From NCBI GenBank assembly GCA_040772845.1, contig JAXGXG010000001.1:3410001-3474000 (forward strand): a stretch of 64,000 nt of DNA, read 5' to 3'. Numbering within the stretch: position 1 is the stretch's first letter; each line of letters begins with the position of its first letter. Both the position numbers and the translations under genes were made by a program. This document shows, piece by piece, positions 1-7,807 of this stretch. This DNA comes from PWXP01 sp040772845 (GTDB taxonomy: Bacteria > Planctomycetota > Planctomycetia > Pirellulales > Thermoguttaceae). The notes under the pieces were generated by a model. It worked only from the letters and a program-made list of their open reading frames with translations. It did no database searches and had not been told where the DNA came from.

Positions 1-2048
1 CCCTTGGGAATCTCGTCGAACGGACCTTCGTAATAGGGATACACGTCGACGCCGAACCCGCGTCGGATTTCCCAGTTGGCGCGAGCGGCCCAAGGCGTAC
101 CCGGGTAGTCCTTGGCGACCTGCGTCAGCAGTTCCTTCGCCTTGGCCAGGGTCGATCCGGTGATCTCCTCGGTGAGCATCTGCTTGCGTGTGGTCAGGTT
201 CCAGTAGATGAGCGTTACGGTCTGCCGTTTTCCGAGCCACTCCGCCTGCTTGGTCATGGGCGCGCTTCTGGGATTCCGGCAGAATTCCTCGAAGAAGGCG
301 CCGAACTCGAACATGCGCACCTTATACGCCAGCAGTTGGGCGTACAGCATGTCGTAGTTGGCGCGCCACCGGAGTTCGGGCTCCTCGTTGCGCAGCCGCT
401 TGATCTGTTCGAGCTTCTTGGCGGCGGCATCCAGGTACTCGATATAGCCCTTCGCCTTGGCCAGTTCGACGGCCGCCTGCTGTTTGAACTTCTGGAAATC
501 GGGGGCCCAGTGTCGTCGCATTTCGACCTTGGGCCGCTGCTGCTCGTCCCAGGGGTTCAGGTCGCGATTGACAATGGTGAAGATGACCTTGCGGAGTTCG
601 CTCATGTCGCGGTCGCGGAGGATTGCCTCGCGCGAGCGGAGGTCAGGCTGGAACCCGCGCATCGCTTCAAGTTCATACTTTCGCTTCTCGCCGCGTACGA
701 GATTGCTTTCCAGGCTGGGCAGCATGAAGAAGATGCCGCCTGTCTGGTGCGCCAGCCGCGACTGCTCGTAGGGGCCGAAACCGCTCGGGAACGCGTCCTC
801 GCGGCGGTAGAAACCGTTCGTTTGGAGTTGGGCCGCGAAAGCGCTCTCCGGACCGCGGTCGATCCGCAGCCAGTGCGGGCGCTGCGTTTGCGGATGCCGC
901 CATCGCATCAGGGCGTAAGGATATCCGAACACCGCCTCGCGCCCCATGACGAAAATGGTGCACTTGGCGCGCTTGGCTTCCTCGATGGCCGCTTCGAGAT
1001 ACTGCTTGTCGTCCGCGTCGCCACTCTCGTCGGTCAGGATGATCATGGCCATCTTGCGCTTCCCCGCCGTGGCGAACTTGCGGTGCCCGTTAATCGCGCG
1101 GCCGATCGCCTGATGCTGGTTCTCCTTGCCCGTTGTGTCGACCGGAATGCGACCGATCGCCTCGCGCAGCTCACCCAAGTCGTTCGTGGGCCTCTCGGTG
1201 AGAACGTGGAAGTCCGAGCCGTAGCTCGCAATGGAAGAGAGCAAGGCGTCCCCAGACGACTTGTCGGACAGGCCCAGCTCGGTATATACCCGCTCGATCC
1301 GGCCGCGAATCTCCTGCTGCTCCTCCTTCATGCTTTCCGACTCGTCGAACATCCAAATCACCAGCACCTTGGACGAGTCGAGCATCCACATAATCTCTTG
1401 CGTAATCCGGTCCAGGGCCTGGCCCGCGCCGTCGACCACACTGCGCCGCGTACCGACGTGACCGTCCGGCATCGCTTCGAGCAGCGTGGTGCCGGAAGGA
1501 AGCTTGCCCAGCGTCTTGTCCAGTTCGACGGACATCTCCTCGTTGCTGGTGTCGATGACGGAGGTATCGAACGCAGGTTCGGTCACCATCGAGTCTTCGG
1601 CGCCGAAGGCCTCACTACTCTGGGTGGAGAAGTCCAAATCGGTGGCCGCCTCCAGCGAATCGTCGAGTTCCACGGTCTCCAGCACCTCTTCCGGTTCATA
1701 GTCGGTTTCGGCCACCAGAGAGGTAAGTGTTGACTTGGCCCCTTCAGGCAGGGCCCACAGTGCGAGAACCACCAACAACACCAAGTGGAACACAACCGAA
1801 GAGACGAACGACGCAATCTGGCGAACCAAGGCGCGAACGCTCATGTGCGGTTCGCCTTCATCTTCTTCCAGGCGCCGCAGCGTTTCGAGGTCCTCGTCCG
1901 GCAGTGCGACGGGCGCAGCTTCGGCCCCAAGCACGTTCGGGGCAGAAGTGCGTGGCGGGGCCGACGCTGCTCTCTCGGACCGCGCGCTCTCTTGCGCCGT
2001 GGCGTCGGCCTCTGTTTCAAGATGGGCGTCGTCGTTCTCGCGGTTCAT
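1..2048 (-). CDS. Membrane-anchored von Willebrand factor A domain protein, partial (3' end beyond window)
   Basis: The minus-strand frame is open from an ATG at 2048 to the left edge, at least 682 codons, so the C-terminus is missing. Residues 1-70 are acidic and low in complexity, followed by one hydrophobic segment (about residues 80-100, containing SSVVFHLVLLVVLALWALP), which suggests an N-in membrane anchor with the rest outside. Around residue 235 comes IWMFDESESMKEEQQEI, which carries a DxSxS metal-ion (MIDAS) motif, followed by MIILTDESGD; both are typical of vWA folds. The remainder is charged and probably helical. Such proteins usually bind a partner through a metal; the partner is not visible here. 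It is divergent from the ribosomal-protein operon. No clear Shine-Dalgarno sequence precedes the ATG, so the start could lie slightly upstream. The vWA call is firm; the function is unknown. Confidence 0.85.
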   Translation of the reverse strand, partial: MNRENDDAHLETEADATAQESARSERAASAPPRTSAPNVLGAEAAPVALPDEDLETLRRLEEDEGEPHMSVRALVRQIASFVSSVVFHLVLLVVLALWALPEGAKSTLTSLVAETDYEPEEVLETVELDDSLEAATDLDFSTQSSEAFGAEDSMVTEPAFDTSVIDTSNEEMSVELDKTLGKLPSGTTLLEAMPDGHVGTRRSVVDGAGQALDRITQEIMWMLDSSKVLVIWMFDESESMKEEQQEIRGRIERVYTELGLSDKSSGDALLSSIASYGSDFHVLTERPTNDLGELREAIGRIPVDTTGKENQHQAIGRAINGHRKFATAGKRKMAMIILTDESGDADDKQYLEAAIEEAKRAKCTIFVMGREAVFGYPYALMRWRHPQTQRPHWLRIDRGPESAFAAQLQTNGFYRREDAFPSGFGPYEQSRLAHQTGGIFFMLPSLESNLVRGEKRKYELEAMRGFQPDLRSREAILRDRDMSELRKVIFTIVNRDLNPWDEQQRPKVEMRRHWAPDFQKFKQQAAVELAKAKGYIEYLDAAAKKLEQIKRLRNEEPELRWRANYDMLYAQLLAYKVRMFEFGAFFEEFCRNPRSAPMTKQAEWLGKRQTVTLIYWNLTTRKQMLTEEITGSTLAKAKELLTQVAKDYPGTPWAARANWEIRRGFGVDVYPYYEGPFDEIPK

Positions 2049-2320
2049 GGCAATGCTACCGTTGCTGAGGATGGTTTCTGCGAGCTATGGTTTGTGCAGG
2101 GTGAAACACCGGGCAATGGACAAACATCAACCCGACGAGCGACCGGAACGGTCCTCGTCGCGAACGTGCGTTGTCTCCGGGAAAGCTGCCCGATTGCCCC
2201 GAAAGTGCATTCCATCCATTGTACTATCCCCGCCCCACCTGTCTCAATGCCCCTGCACATTTTCCAGTCTCTCTCTAAGGCTTCGCTTGGCGGAAGCCGA
2301 GCTATTCCTGAGAGAGCCCC

Positions 2321-2349
2321 CTTCCACCGATGTGGCTTTGCGGTATAAT
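2321..2349 (+). promoter_or_regulatory. Probable sigma-70 promoter for rpmI-rplT-pheS-pheT
   Basis: A perfect TATAAT -10 box lies at 2344-2349. The -35 region 17-18 bp upstream (CTTCCA, 2321-2326) is weak. Its position about 125 bp before the rpmI ATG, with no other gene between, supports the call. Confidence 0.5.
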
Positions 2350-2418
2350 AGCGAGTCTATATTCGCCGTGGGCGAAGGAATCTTAAGGGCGTAAGGCCAT
2401 GAGTCTGCCGGCAGCGGC

Positions 2419-2435
2419 AAGGCAGACGTGCCTTT
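2419..2435 (+). terminator. Attenuator-like hairpin in the rpmI leader
   Basis: AAGGCA (2419-2424), loop GACG, TGCCTT (2429-2434) form a perfect 6 bp stem running into a T5 tract (2433-2437). It lies between the TATAAT box and the rpmI start, so it would act as a leader attenuator and not as an end-of-operon terminator. The stem is short and the T tract is interrupted by G, so termination would be weak or conditional. Inference only. Confidence 0.35.
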
Positions 2436-2474
2436 TTGCACACAATAACGGGGGGTTCGGAAGAGAGGACAGCC

Positions 2475-2678
2475 ATGCCAAAGCAAAAAACCCACAAAGG
2501 CACAAAAAAACGCTTTCGGCTGAGCGCCAGCGGAAAGGTCAAGCACCGCCAAGCCGGGACAAGTCATCTCGCCGGCCGAATGAGCCACAAGCGCAAGCGA
2601 AACTTGCGCGGCACCGGCGTGCTGAAGACCGTGGAAGCGACCCGGATCCACGCCGCACTGCGCGGCAACAGCCATTGA
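2475..2678 (+). CDS. rpmI: 50S ribosomal protein L35
   Basis: A 67-residue, very basic protein beginning MPKQKTHKGTKKRFRLSASG, the standard bL35 N-terminus, with the conserved HLAGRMSHKRKRNLRG segment. L35 is a component of the large ribosomal subunit. An in-frame ATG exists 39 bp upstream, but the family alignment begins at MPKQK, which is preceded by AGAGGACAGCC. It is followed by rplT 121 bp downstream, the order found in most bacteria. Confidence 0.97.
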   Translation: MPKQKTHKGTKKRFRLSASGKVKHRQAGTSHLAGRMSHKRKRNLRGTGVLKTVEATRIHAALRGNSH

Positions 2679-2799
2679 CCGGGCAAACTGCGACGTCGAG
2701 TGTGCCTTTTGCGTCGCCAACGAATCGCGGGCCGGGCAGGACAACGCCTTCCACCTGAGGAGGGGGCCTTGAGTCCGTTATGACTGGAGAGAAACGGCT

Positions 2800-3171
2800 A
2801 TGAGAACGACAAAGGGAGCTGCCCGCCGACAGGCCAAAAAACGCCTGTTCAAGAGGGCAAAGGGGTACCGCGGCGGCCGAGGGAAGCTGCTGCGAACCGT
2901 CAAAGAGACACTGTTGCGGAGCGATGCCTACGCGTTTCGCGACCGGCGCGCCAAGCGGCGCAATCTGCGCCGCCTGTGGATCCTGCGAATCAACGCAGCC
3001 TGCCGCGAGCGGGGCATGCGCTATAGCCGCTTTATCCACGGGCTCGAAAAAGCCAATATCGTCCTGGATCGAAAAGTCCTTGCCGACATGGCGGTTCGCG
3101 ACCCCGAGGCCTTCGGCCAGGTGGTCGAGCTTGCCCAGCAGGCGCTGGGTGAGCCTGCCAATGCCGGCTAA
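2800..3171 (+). CDS. rplT: 50S ribosomal protein L20
   Basis: A 123-residue basic protein, close to the usual 115-120. It has the L20 hallmarks: N-terminal ARRQAKKRLFKRAKGYRGGR, then WILRINAACRERGMRYSRFI and GLEKANIVLDRKVLADMA. L20 is an early assembly protein of the large subunit and in many bacteria represses its own operon by binding the mRNA leader. It sits between rpmI and pheS in the conserved rpmI-rplT-pheS-pheT order, with GGAGAGAAACGGCT just before the ATG. Confidence 0.97.
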   Translation: MRTTKGAARRQAKKRLFKRAKGYRGGRGKLLRTVKETLLRSDAYAFRDRRAKRRNLRRLWILRINAACRERGMRYSRFIHGLEKANIVLDRKVLADMAVRDPEAFGQVVELAQQALGEPANAG

Positions 3172-3188
3172 GCCGCGATAGTTGCATC

Positions 3189-4229
3189 ATGGCCCTGGCC
3201 GATTTCCTTGCTGAACTGGACGATCTGGTCCGCCAGGCGAGCGCGCAGTTCGAGGCGGCCGACGATGATGCTGCGCTGGAGGCGGCCCGGGTCGAGTTCC
3301 TCGGTGCGAAAAGCGGCCGACTGAAGGCGGCCCAGAAAGGCCTCGGCCAGATCGAAAAGGCCGACAAGCCGGTCGCCGGGAAGCAGTTCAACGAGGCCAA
3401 GCAGGCGATCGACGCCGCCTTTCAGCAAGCCGGCCAGCGGCTGAAGGAGGCTGCGGTCGCCGGGCCGGCCGCCGAACAGTTCGATCCGACGGTTCCGGGA
3501 ATCCGCCCACGACTGGGGCATCTCCACCCGATCACACAGACGATTGAGGAGATGAAGGATATCATGGGGCGTCTCGGGTTCACCGTGGCCGAAGGGCCGG
3601 AGGTGGAAGATCCGTGGCACAACTTCGATGCCCTCAATATCCCGGCCGACCATCCGGCCCGCGACCCGCTGGACAACTTCTACTTGGCGACCGCCGGGAA
3701 GACGGCGCCTTCGAGCGGTGATGCGCCGGCCGGTCTGCTGTTGCGCAGCCAGACCTCGACGGTGCAGATTCGCGTGATGGAGAAGACGAAGCCGCCGGTG
3801 CGCATCATCTCACTCGGCCGCGTGTACCGGCCCGATACGGCGGACGATACGCACTACCCCATGTTCCATCAGATCGAGGGCCTCCTGGTCGACCGGAACG
3901 TGACCATGGCCGACCTGAAGAGCGTACTCCGCCTGTTCGCCGGTGCGTTCTTCAAACATGCCGACGTCCACATCCGGTTCCGGCCGTCGTTCTTCCCGTT
4001 CACCGAGCCGAGTGTCGAGGTGGATATGACGTGGCAGGGCGGCTGGATGGAGATGGGCGGGGCCGGCATGGTCGATCCGAACGTGCTGCGCGCCGTCGGT
4101 TACGATCCGGACGAGGTGACCGGTTTCGCCTTCGGCCTGGGAGTGGAACGCGTGTGCATGAACCGCCATGCAATCCACGATATCCGCGACTTGTTCCGTA
4201 ACGACGTGCGATTCCTCCGGCAGTTTTAG
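3189..4229 (+). CDS. pheS: Phenylalanyl-tRNA synthetase alpha subunit
   Basis: 346 residues, the usual bacterial PheS length. An N-terminal coiled coil (residues 1-95) precedes the class II catalytic core, which opens with GHLHPITQTIEEMKDIMGRL. Motif 2 is seen around RVYRPDTADDTHYPMFHQIE and motif 3 as FGLGVERVCM near the C-terminus. With PheT it forms the alpha2-beta2 enzyme that charges tRNA-Phe. It starts 17 bp after the rplT stop without an obvious Shine-Dalgarno sequence, so it is probably cotranscribed with rplT. The spacer to pheT is unusually long (188 bp) and structured. Confidence 0.97.
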   Translation: MALADFLAELDDLVRQASAQFEAADDDAALEAARVEFLGAKSGRLKAAQKGLGQIEKADKPVAGKQFNEAKQAIDAAFQQAGQRLKEAAVAGPAAEQFDPTVPGIRPRLGHLHPITQTIEEMKDIMGRLGFTVAEGPEVEDPWHNFDALNIPADHPARDPLDNFYLATAGKTAPSSGDAPAGLLLRSQTSTVQIRVMEKTKPPVRIISLGRVYRPDTADDTHYPMFHQIEGLLVDRNVTMADLKSVLRLFAGAFFKHADVHIRFRPSFFPFTEPSVEVDMTWQGGWMEMGGAGMVDPNVLRAVGYDPDEVTGFAFGLGVERVCMNRHAIHDIRDLFRNDVRFLRQF

Positions 4230-4255
4230 GGTCGTGTGGTCATCGTATTTCTCAA

Positions 4256-4340
4256 CCGGAGGGCATGCCCGGAAGGGGCGTGGCCGATTGGCAAATCCAG
4301 CCTTTGTGTCCGCCACGCCTTTCCCGGACCTGCCCTCCGG
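4256..4340. repeat. Long imperfect inverted repeat between pheS and pheT
   Basis: The left arm 4256-4284 starts CCGGAGGGCA and ends GGGGCGTGGC. The right arm 4312-4340 starts GCCACGCCTT and ends TGCCCTCCGG. The two arms pair over about 29 bp with a few mismatches, around a loop of roughly 27 nt. Such a hairpin could attenuate or process the pheST message, or be a small palindromic mobile element. No T-tract follows the right arm, so a plain terminator is unlikely. Confidence 0.75.
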
Positions 4341-4417
4341 CCGATTTATCCGCTTGACGCTCGACCGGACCGTTCGGAAACGCATACCCAATCCCCTAAC
4401 CCCAATCGTTCAATCCG

Positions 4418-6430
4418 ATGCTCGTTTCCTGGAACTGGCTGAAGCAGTACGTAACGCTCGACATGCCGCACGAGGAACTCGCGCGTCGGCTCATGCTGTC
4501 GGGCTTGAACCACGAAGGAACGCACGAGGTGGCCGGCGACCTGGCCATCGACCTGGAGGTCACCAGCAACCGGCCCGACTGCCTCGGCCATCTGGGCATT
4601 GCCCGCGAGACGTGCGCCCTGTTCGGCCACAAGCTGACGATGCCGGCCGCCGCCGTGGCCGAGGGCAAGACGCCGGTGGAGAAACTCGTCAGCGTTCAGA
4701 TCGACTGCCCCGACCTGTGCTACCGCTACACGGCCCGCGTGGTGCGCGGCGTAACGATAGGGCCGAGCCCGCGATGGATGACTCGCCGGCTCGAAACGGT
4801 CGGCCTGACGCCCATCAATAACGTGGTCGATATCAGTAACTACGTCCTGATGGAGTGCGGGCAACCGCTGCATACGTTCGATTTCGGCAAACTGGGCGGC
4901 GGCCAGATCATCGTCCGGCGGCCGCTTGCAGGCGAGGTGATCGAGGCGATCGACCACAAGGAGTACCGGCTGGAAACTGAAATGTGCATCATCGCCGACG
5001 CCAAGGTCCCCGTGGCCATCGGCGGCGTGATGGGCGGTGCGAAAACCGAAATCTCTGAGGCCACCCGCGACGTGCTCGTCGAGGCGGCCGAGTTCGATCC
5101 CGTATCGATCCGCAACACGGCGCGGGCGCTCAACCTGCACAGCGATTCCTCGTACCGATTCGAGCGGAAGGTGGACCCCGAGGGCCTCGACTGGGCCAGC
5201 CGCCGCTGCTGCGAGTTGATCCTCGAGCTGTGCGGTGGCGAACTTGCCCAGGGGGTGATTGACGTCGGCCGCACGCCGCCGGCTCGCGAACCAATCGTCT
5301 TGCGGTTCTCGCAACTGAAGCGGGTACTGGGGATCGACGTTCCGCCGGAACGCGTACGAGAGATTCTTGCCGCGGTCGGCCTTTCCGAAAGGCAGGCCAA
5401 TGCCGAATCGGTCGAGGTCATCGCGCCAAGCTGGCGCCGCGATCTGACGCGCGAGATCGATCTGATCGAAGAGGTGGGGCGTATTGACGGGTACGACGCA
5501 ATTCCGGAAGACGTGGGCGTGCCCATGGTCGCCTCGGCCCGCACACTGGAGGACCGCATACGAACTCGGATTCGCGAGGTGCTCACCGCGTGCGGATTCG
5601 ACGAGGCGGTTACCCTGAGTGTGATTGACGAACGTGCGTCCGACGCGTTGAGTCCATGGACGGACGCAGCGCCGCTTCAGGCCCTTTCGCCGGTGCTGCG
5701 CGGCGCCGACCGGCTGCGCCGCACGCTCATACCGAGCCTGCTGGCAGCGCGCCGCACGAACGAGGCGCTCTTCAACACAGAAATCGAGCTGTTCGAGATT
5801 GCCCGCGCCTACCTGCCGCGCAAGCGAGGCCTGCCCGACGAGTCCCTCATGCTCGCTCTGACCAGCGGCCGGAGTTTCCGCGAAGTGAAGGGCGTGATTG
5901 AGGCAGTCGTGGAGTGTGTCGCGCCGGACCTTGCGCTCGACGCGGTCGCGTCCGATGTTCCGCTGCTGGACGCCGGCGCCGCATGCCGGCTCGATCTGGA
6001 GGGGAAGCCGTTCGCCTTTGTCGGGAAGCTGACCGAAGAAGGGCGCGAGCAATTCGATCTGCGCGGCGATACCGTCGTGGCCGAACTGCGTCTGACCCCG
6101 CTCATCGAGCGAGCTTCGCTCATAGCGACCAGCCGATCGCAATCGCCCTACCCGCCGGTGGGACGCGACCTGAACTTCGTTGTTGACGAATCGGTTCGCT
6201 GGTCCGACCTGGCCGCGACCGTTCACGAGGGCTGCGGCCCGCTGTTCGAAAGCCTTGAGTATGCCGATACCTACCGCGACTCGAAACGTCTCGGGCCCGG
6301 CAAGAAGAGCCTGCTGATGCGGCTTACCTTGCGTTCGCAAGACGCAACCATGACCAACCAGCAGGCGGACGACCTTCGCGACCGGATCGTCGCCGCCTGC
6401 CGCGAGCGCCATGGCGCCGAGTTGCGATAA
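4418..6430 (+). CDS. pheT: Phenylalanyl-tRNA synthetase beta subunit, short form without EMAP/tRNA-binding domain
   Basis: 670 residues against about 790-800 in E. coli and Bacillus. The N-terminus MLVSWNWLKQYVTLDMPHEE is typical, but after residue 35 it runs directly into DLEVTSNRPDCLGHLGIARE, so the OB-fold (EMAP-like) tRNA-binding insert normally found at about residues 40-150 is absent. The B3/4 editing region, B5 domain and C-terminal ferredoxin-like anticodon-binding domain (from YPPVGRDLNFVVDE to the end) are present. I believe shortened PheT occurs in other planctomycetes, but this was not checked. It pairs with PheS in tRNA-Phe charging. The spacer upstream contains a large inverted repeat. 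Confidence 0.95.
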   Translation: MLVSWNWLKQYVTLDMPHEELARRLMLSGLNHEGTHEVAGDLAIDLEVTSNRPDCLGHLGIARETCALFGHKLTMPAAAVAEGKTPVEKLVSVQIDCPDLCYRYTARVVRGVTIGPSPRWMTRRLETVGLTPINNVVDISNYVLMECGQPLHTFDFGKLGGGQIIVRRPLAGEVIEAIDHKEYRLETEMCIIADAKVPVAIGGVMGGAKTEISEATRDVLVEAAEFDPVSIRNTARALNLHSDSSYRFERKVDPEGLDWASRRCCELILELCGGELAQGVIDVGRTPPAREPIVLRFSQLKRVLGIDVPPERVREILAAVGLSERQANAESVEVIAPSWRRDLTREIDLIEEVGRIDGYDAIPEDVGVPMVASARTLEDRIRTRIREVLTACGFDEAVTLSVIDERASDALSPWTDAAPLQALSPVLRGADRLRRTLIPSLLAARRTNEALFNTEIELFEIARAYLPRKRGLPDESLMLALTSGRSFREVKGVIEAVVECVAPDLALDAVASDVPLLDAGAACRLDLEGKPFAFVGKLTEEGREQFDLRGDTVVAELRLTPLIERASLIATSRSQSPYPPVGRDLNFVVDESVRWSDLAATVHEGCGPLFESLEYADTYRDSKRLGPGKKSLLMRLTLRSQDATMTNQQADDLRDRIVAACRERHGAELR

Positions 6431-6709
6431 CGCCTGACGATTCGCCGGGGGAAATACTGCGGATGAAACCCGCTTGTAGCTGGCCGACCACGGCTCCAGG
6501 TTCGGGCAAGCCGGCCGGTGGCCCTTCGTCGCAAGTCGGACTTGTATAAGACAACGAGATGATAACCATTCACATGGGACTGCCCTGGACTGCCCCCCTC
6601 GTATCCAGTGGAGAAGAAGCAGTTGGCAAAGTTGCGATCAAGGTCGGCCTGCGCCGCCGACCCGTGAACGGCTACACGAGATGACGCATCCCCTCGTGAA
6701 CGCTTCCGG
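6431..6709. other. Convergent intergenic region between pheT and mutY
   Basis: No gene is seen. At 6564-6597 it contains AACCATTCACATGGGACTG and a repeated GGACTGCCC. This matches a short motif that recurs in other intergenic regions of the window (26842-26864, 62541-62556). A small palindrome CAAGTCGGACTTG lies near 6534. No strong terminator is seen. Confidence 0.4.
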
Positions 6710-7807
6710 TCAACTCAGCAGTTGAGCCAGTTTGCGACCGGTGGCATTGAGGGGATAGTCGGCCAGTTCCGCCAGCCTGAGCCACTGGACTTCGGTTCCG
6801 GCGGGAGGACGGCCGGGAGTGCGACAGTGGGCTGCATAGCAGTCCAGTGTAATCCGGTAGCGGGTGACCCCGTGTCGCAGGGTGTGAAGGTGTCGGTCGA
6901 TTTCGATACGCGCGCCGGTGAGGTGGTATACCTTGTCGGTCAACTCGGCGGCTTGCCGGTCGGAAGTCTCACTGGTGAGCCCGACGCGGGGAAAATCCCA
7001 TAGGCCGGCCCAGCGGCCACCCTCCGGGCATCGCACCAGCAGGACGCGATCCTTGTGCTTCAGCAGGACGGCCGCCTCCCGGAGTTCAGTCGCCGCGCTA
7101 CGGCTTTTCGGCACAGGGATACTCGCCTGCAAGCCGCGACGCTGGGCTTCGCAAAACGTGGCGGCGGGACATTCGGGGCAGGCGGGCGCCCGGGGCGTAC
7201 AGATTTCACTGCCCAGCTCCATCAGGGCCTGGTTGAGTTGCCCGACGTCTTTGCGGGGCAGAAGCATTTTCGCGAACTGCCACAGGAGGCGTTGCCCTTC
7301 GGTCGAGTCCGGCCGGCCTTGATAGCCGAGCAGGCGGCAAAACAGACGTTGGGTGTTCGCTTCGAGAATGGGCGCACGAACGTCGAAGGCGATGGAGAGA
7401 ACGGCCCCGGCCGTGTAGCGCCCGATCCCCGGCAGGTTGCGCACCGCCTCCATGGTTTGGGGGAACTGTCCGCCGTGTTCCGCCACCACGATCTGCGCCG
7501 CCCGATGAAGCTGCCGGGCGCGGCGGTAATAGCCCAAGCCTTCCCAAAGCCGGAGCACCTCTTGCTCGTCGGCTTCCGCCAGGGTGCGAATGTCCGGAAA
7601 TCGGGCTAGGAACCGTTCAAAATAACCCTCCACCGTCGCCACCTGCGTCTGCTGGAGCATGATCTCGCTCAGCCATACGGCGTACGGATCGCGAGTGCGT
7701 CGCCAGGGCAGGTTGCGGGCATGACGCGCGAACCACCGGAGCAGCCGGCCGCGCAACGAGCGACGTCGCGACGAATCGAAAAGGTCCAACAGGGCGGGCC
7801 CGGTCAC
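6710..7807 (-). CDS. mutY: A/G-specific adenine DNA glycosylase MutY
   Basis: 365 residues. MutY removes adenine mispaired with 8-oxoguanine in base-excision repair. The catalytic glutamate sits in WLSEIMLQQTQVATV (about residue 48). The helix-hairpin-helix and catalytic aspartate lie in NLPGIGRYTAGAVLSIAFD. The four [4Fe-4S] ligands appear as C-x6-C-x2-C-x5-C in CTPRAPACPECPAATFC. The C-terminal 130 residues form the Nudix-like domain that recognises 8-oxoG. The start overlaps the stop of the upstream secreted-protein gene by 4 bp, so the two are probably translated together. Confidence 0.95.
   Translation of the reverse strand: MTGPALLDLFDSSRRRSLRGRLLRWFARHARNLPWRRTRDPYAVWLSEIMLQQTQVATVEGYFERFLARFPDIRTLAEADEQEVLRLWEGLGYYRRARQLHRAAQIVVAEHGGQFPQTMEAVRNLPGIGRYTAGAVLSIAFDVRAPILEANTQRLFCRLLGYQGRPDSTEGQRLLWQFAKMLLPRKDVGQLNQALMELGSEICTPRAPACPECPAATFCEAQRRGLQASIPVPKSRSAATELREAAVLLKHKDRVLLVRCPEGGRWAGLWDFPRVGLTSETSDRQAAELTDKVYHLTGARIEIDRHLHTLRHGVTRYRITLDCYAAHCRTPGRPPAGTEVQWLRLAELADYPLNATGRKLAQLLS

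Larger units (their letters stand above)
2049..2474. other. Divergent intergenic region holding the rpmI promoter and leader
   Basis: This 426 bp stretch lies between the vWA gene (leftwards) and rpmI (rightwards). I see no convincing gene in it. It contains a TATAAT box and a hairpin followed by T residues, annotated separately, leaving a transcribed leader of about 120 nt before rpmI. A leader of this kind ahead of rpmI-rplT is where L20 autoregulation operates in other bacteria. Confidence 0.5.

Noticed and set aside
336..1733. 465-codon plus-strand frame
   Set aside because: It is antisense to the vWA gene, whose protein has a clear membrane anchor and MIDAS motif. The plus-strand product has no recognisable features.
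4346..6412. 688-codon minus-strand frame over pheT
   Set aside because: Antisense to a certain pheT gene; a by-product of GC-rich third codon positions.
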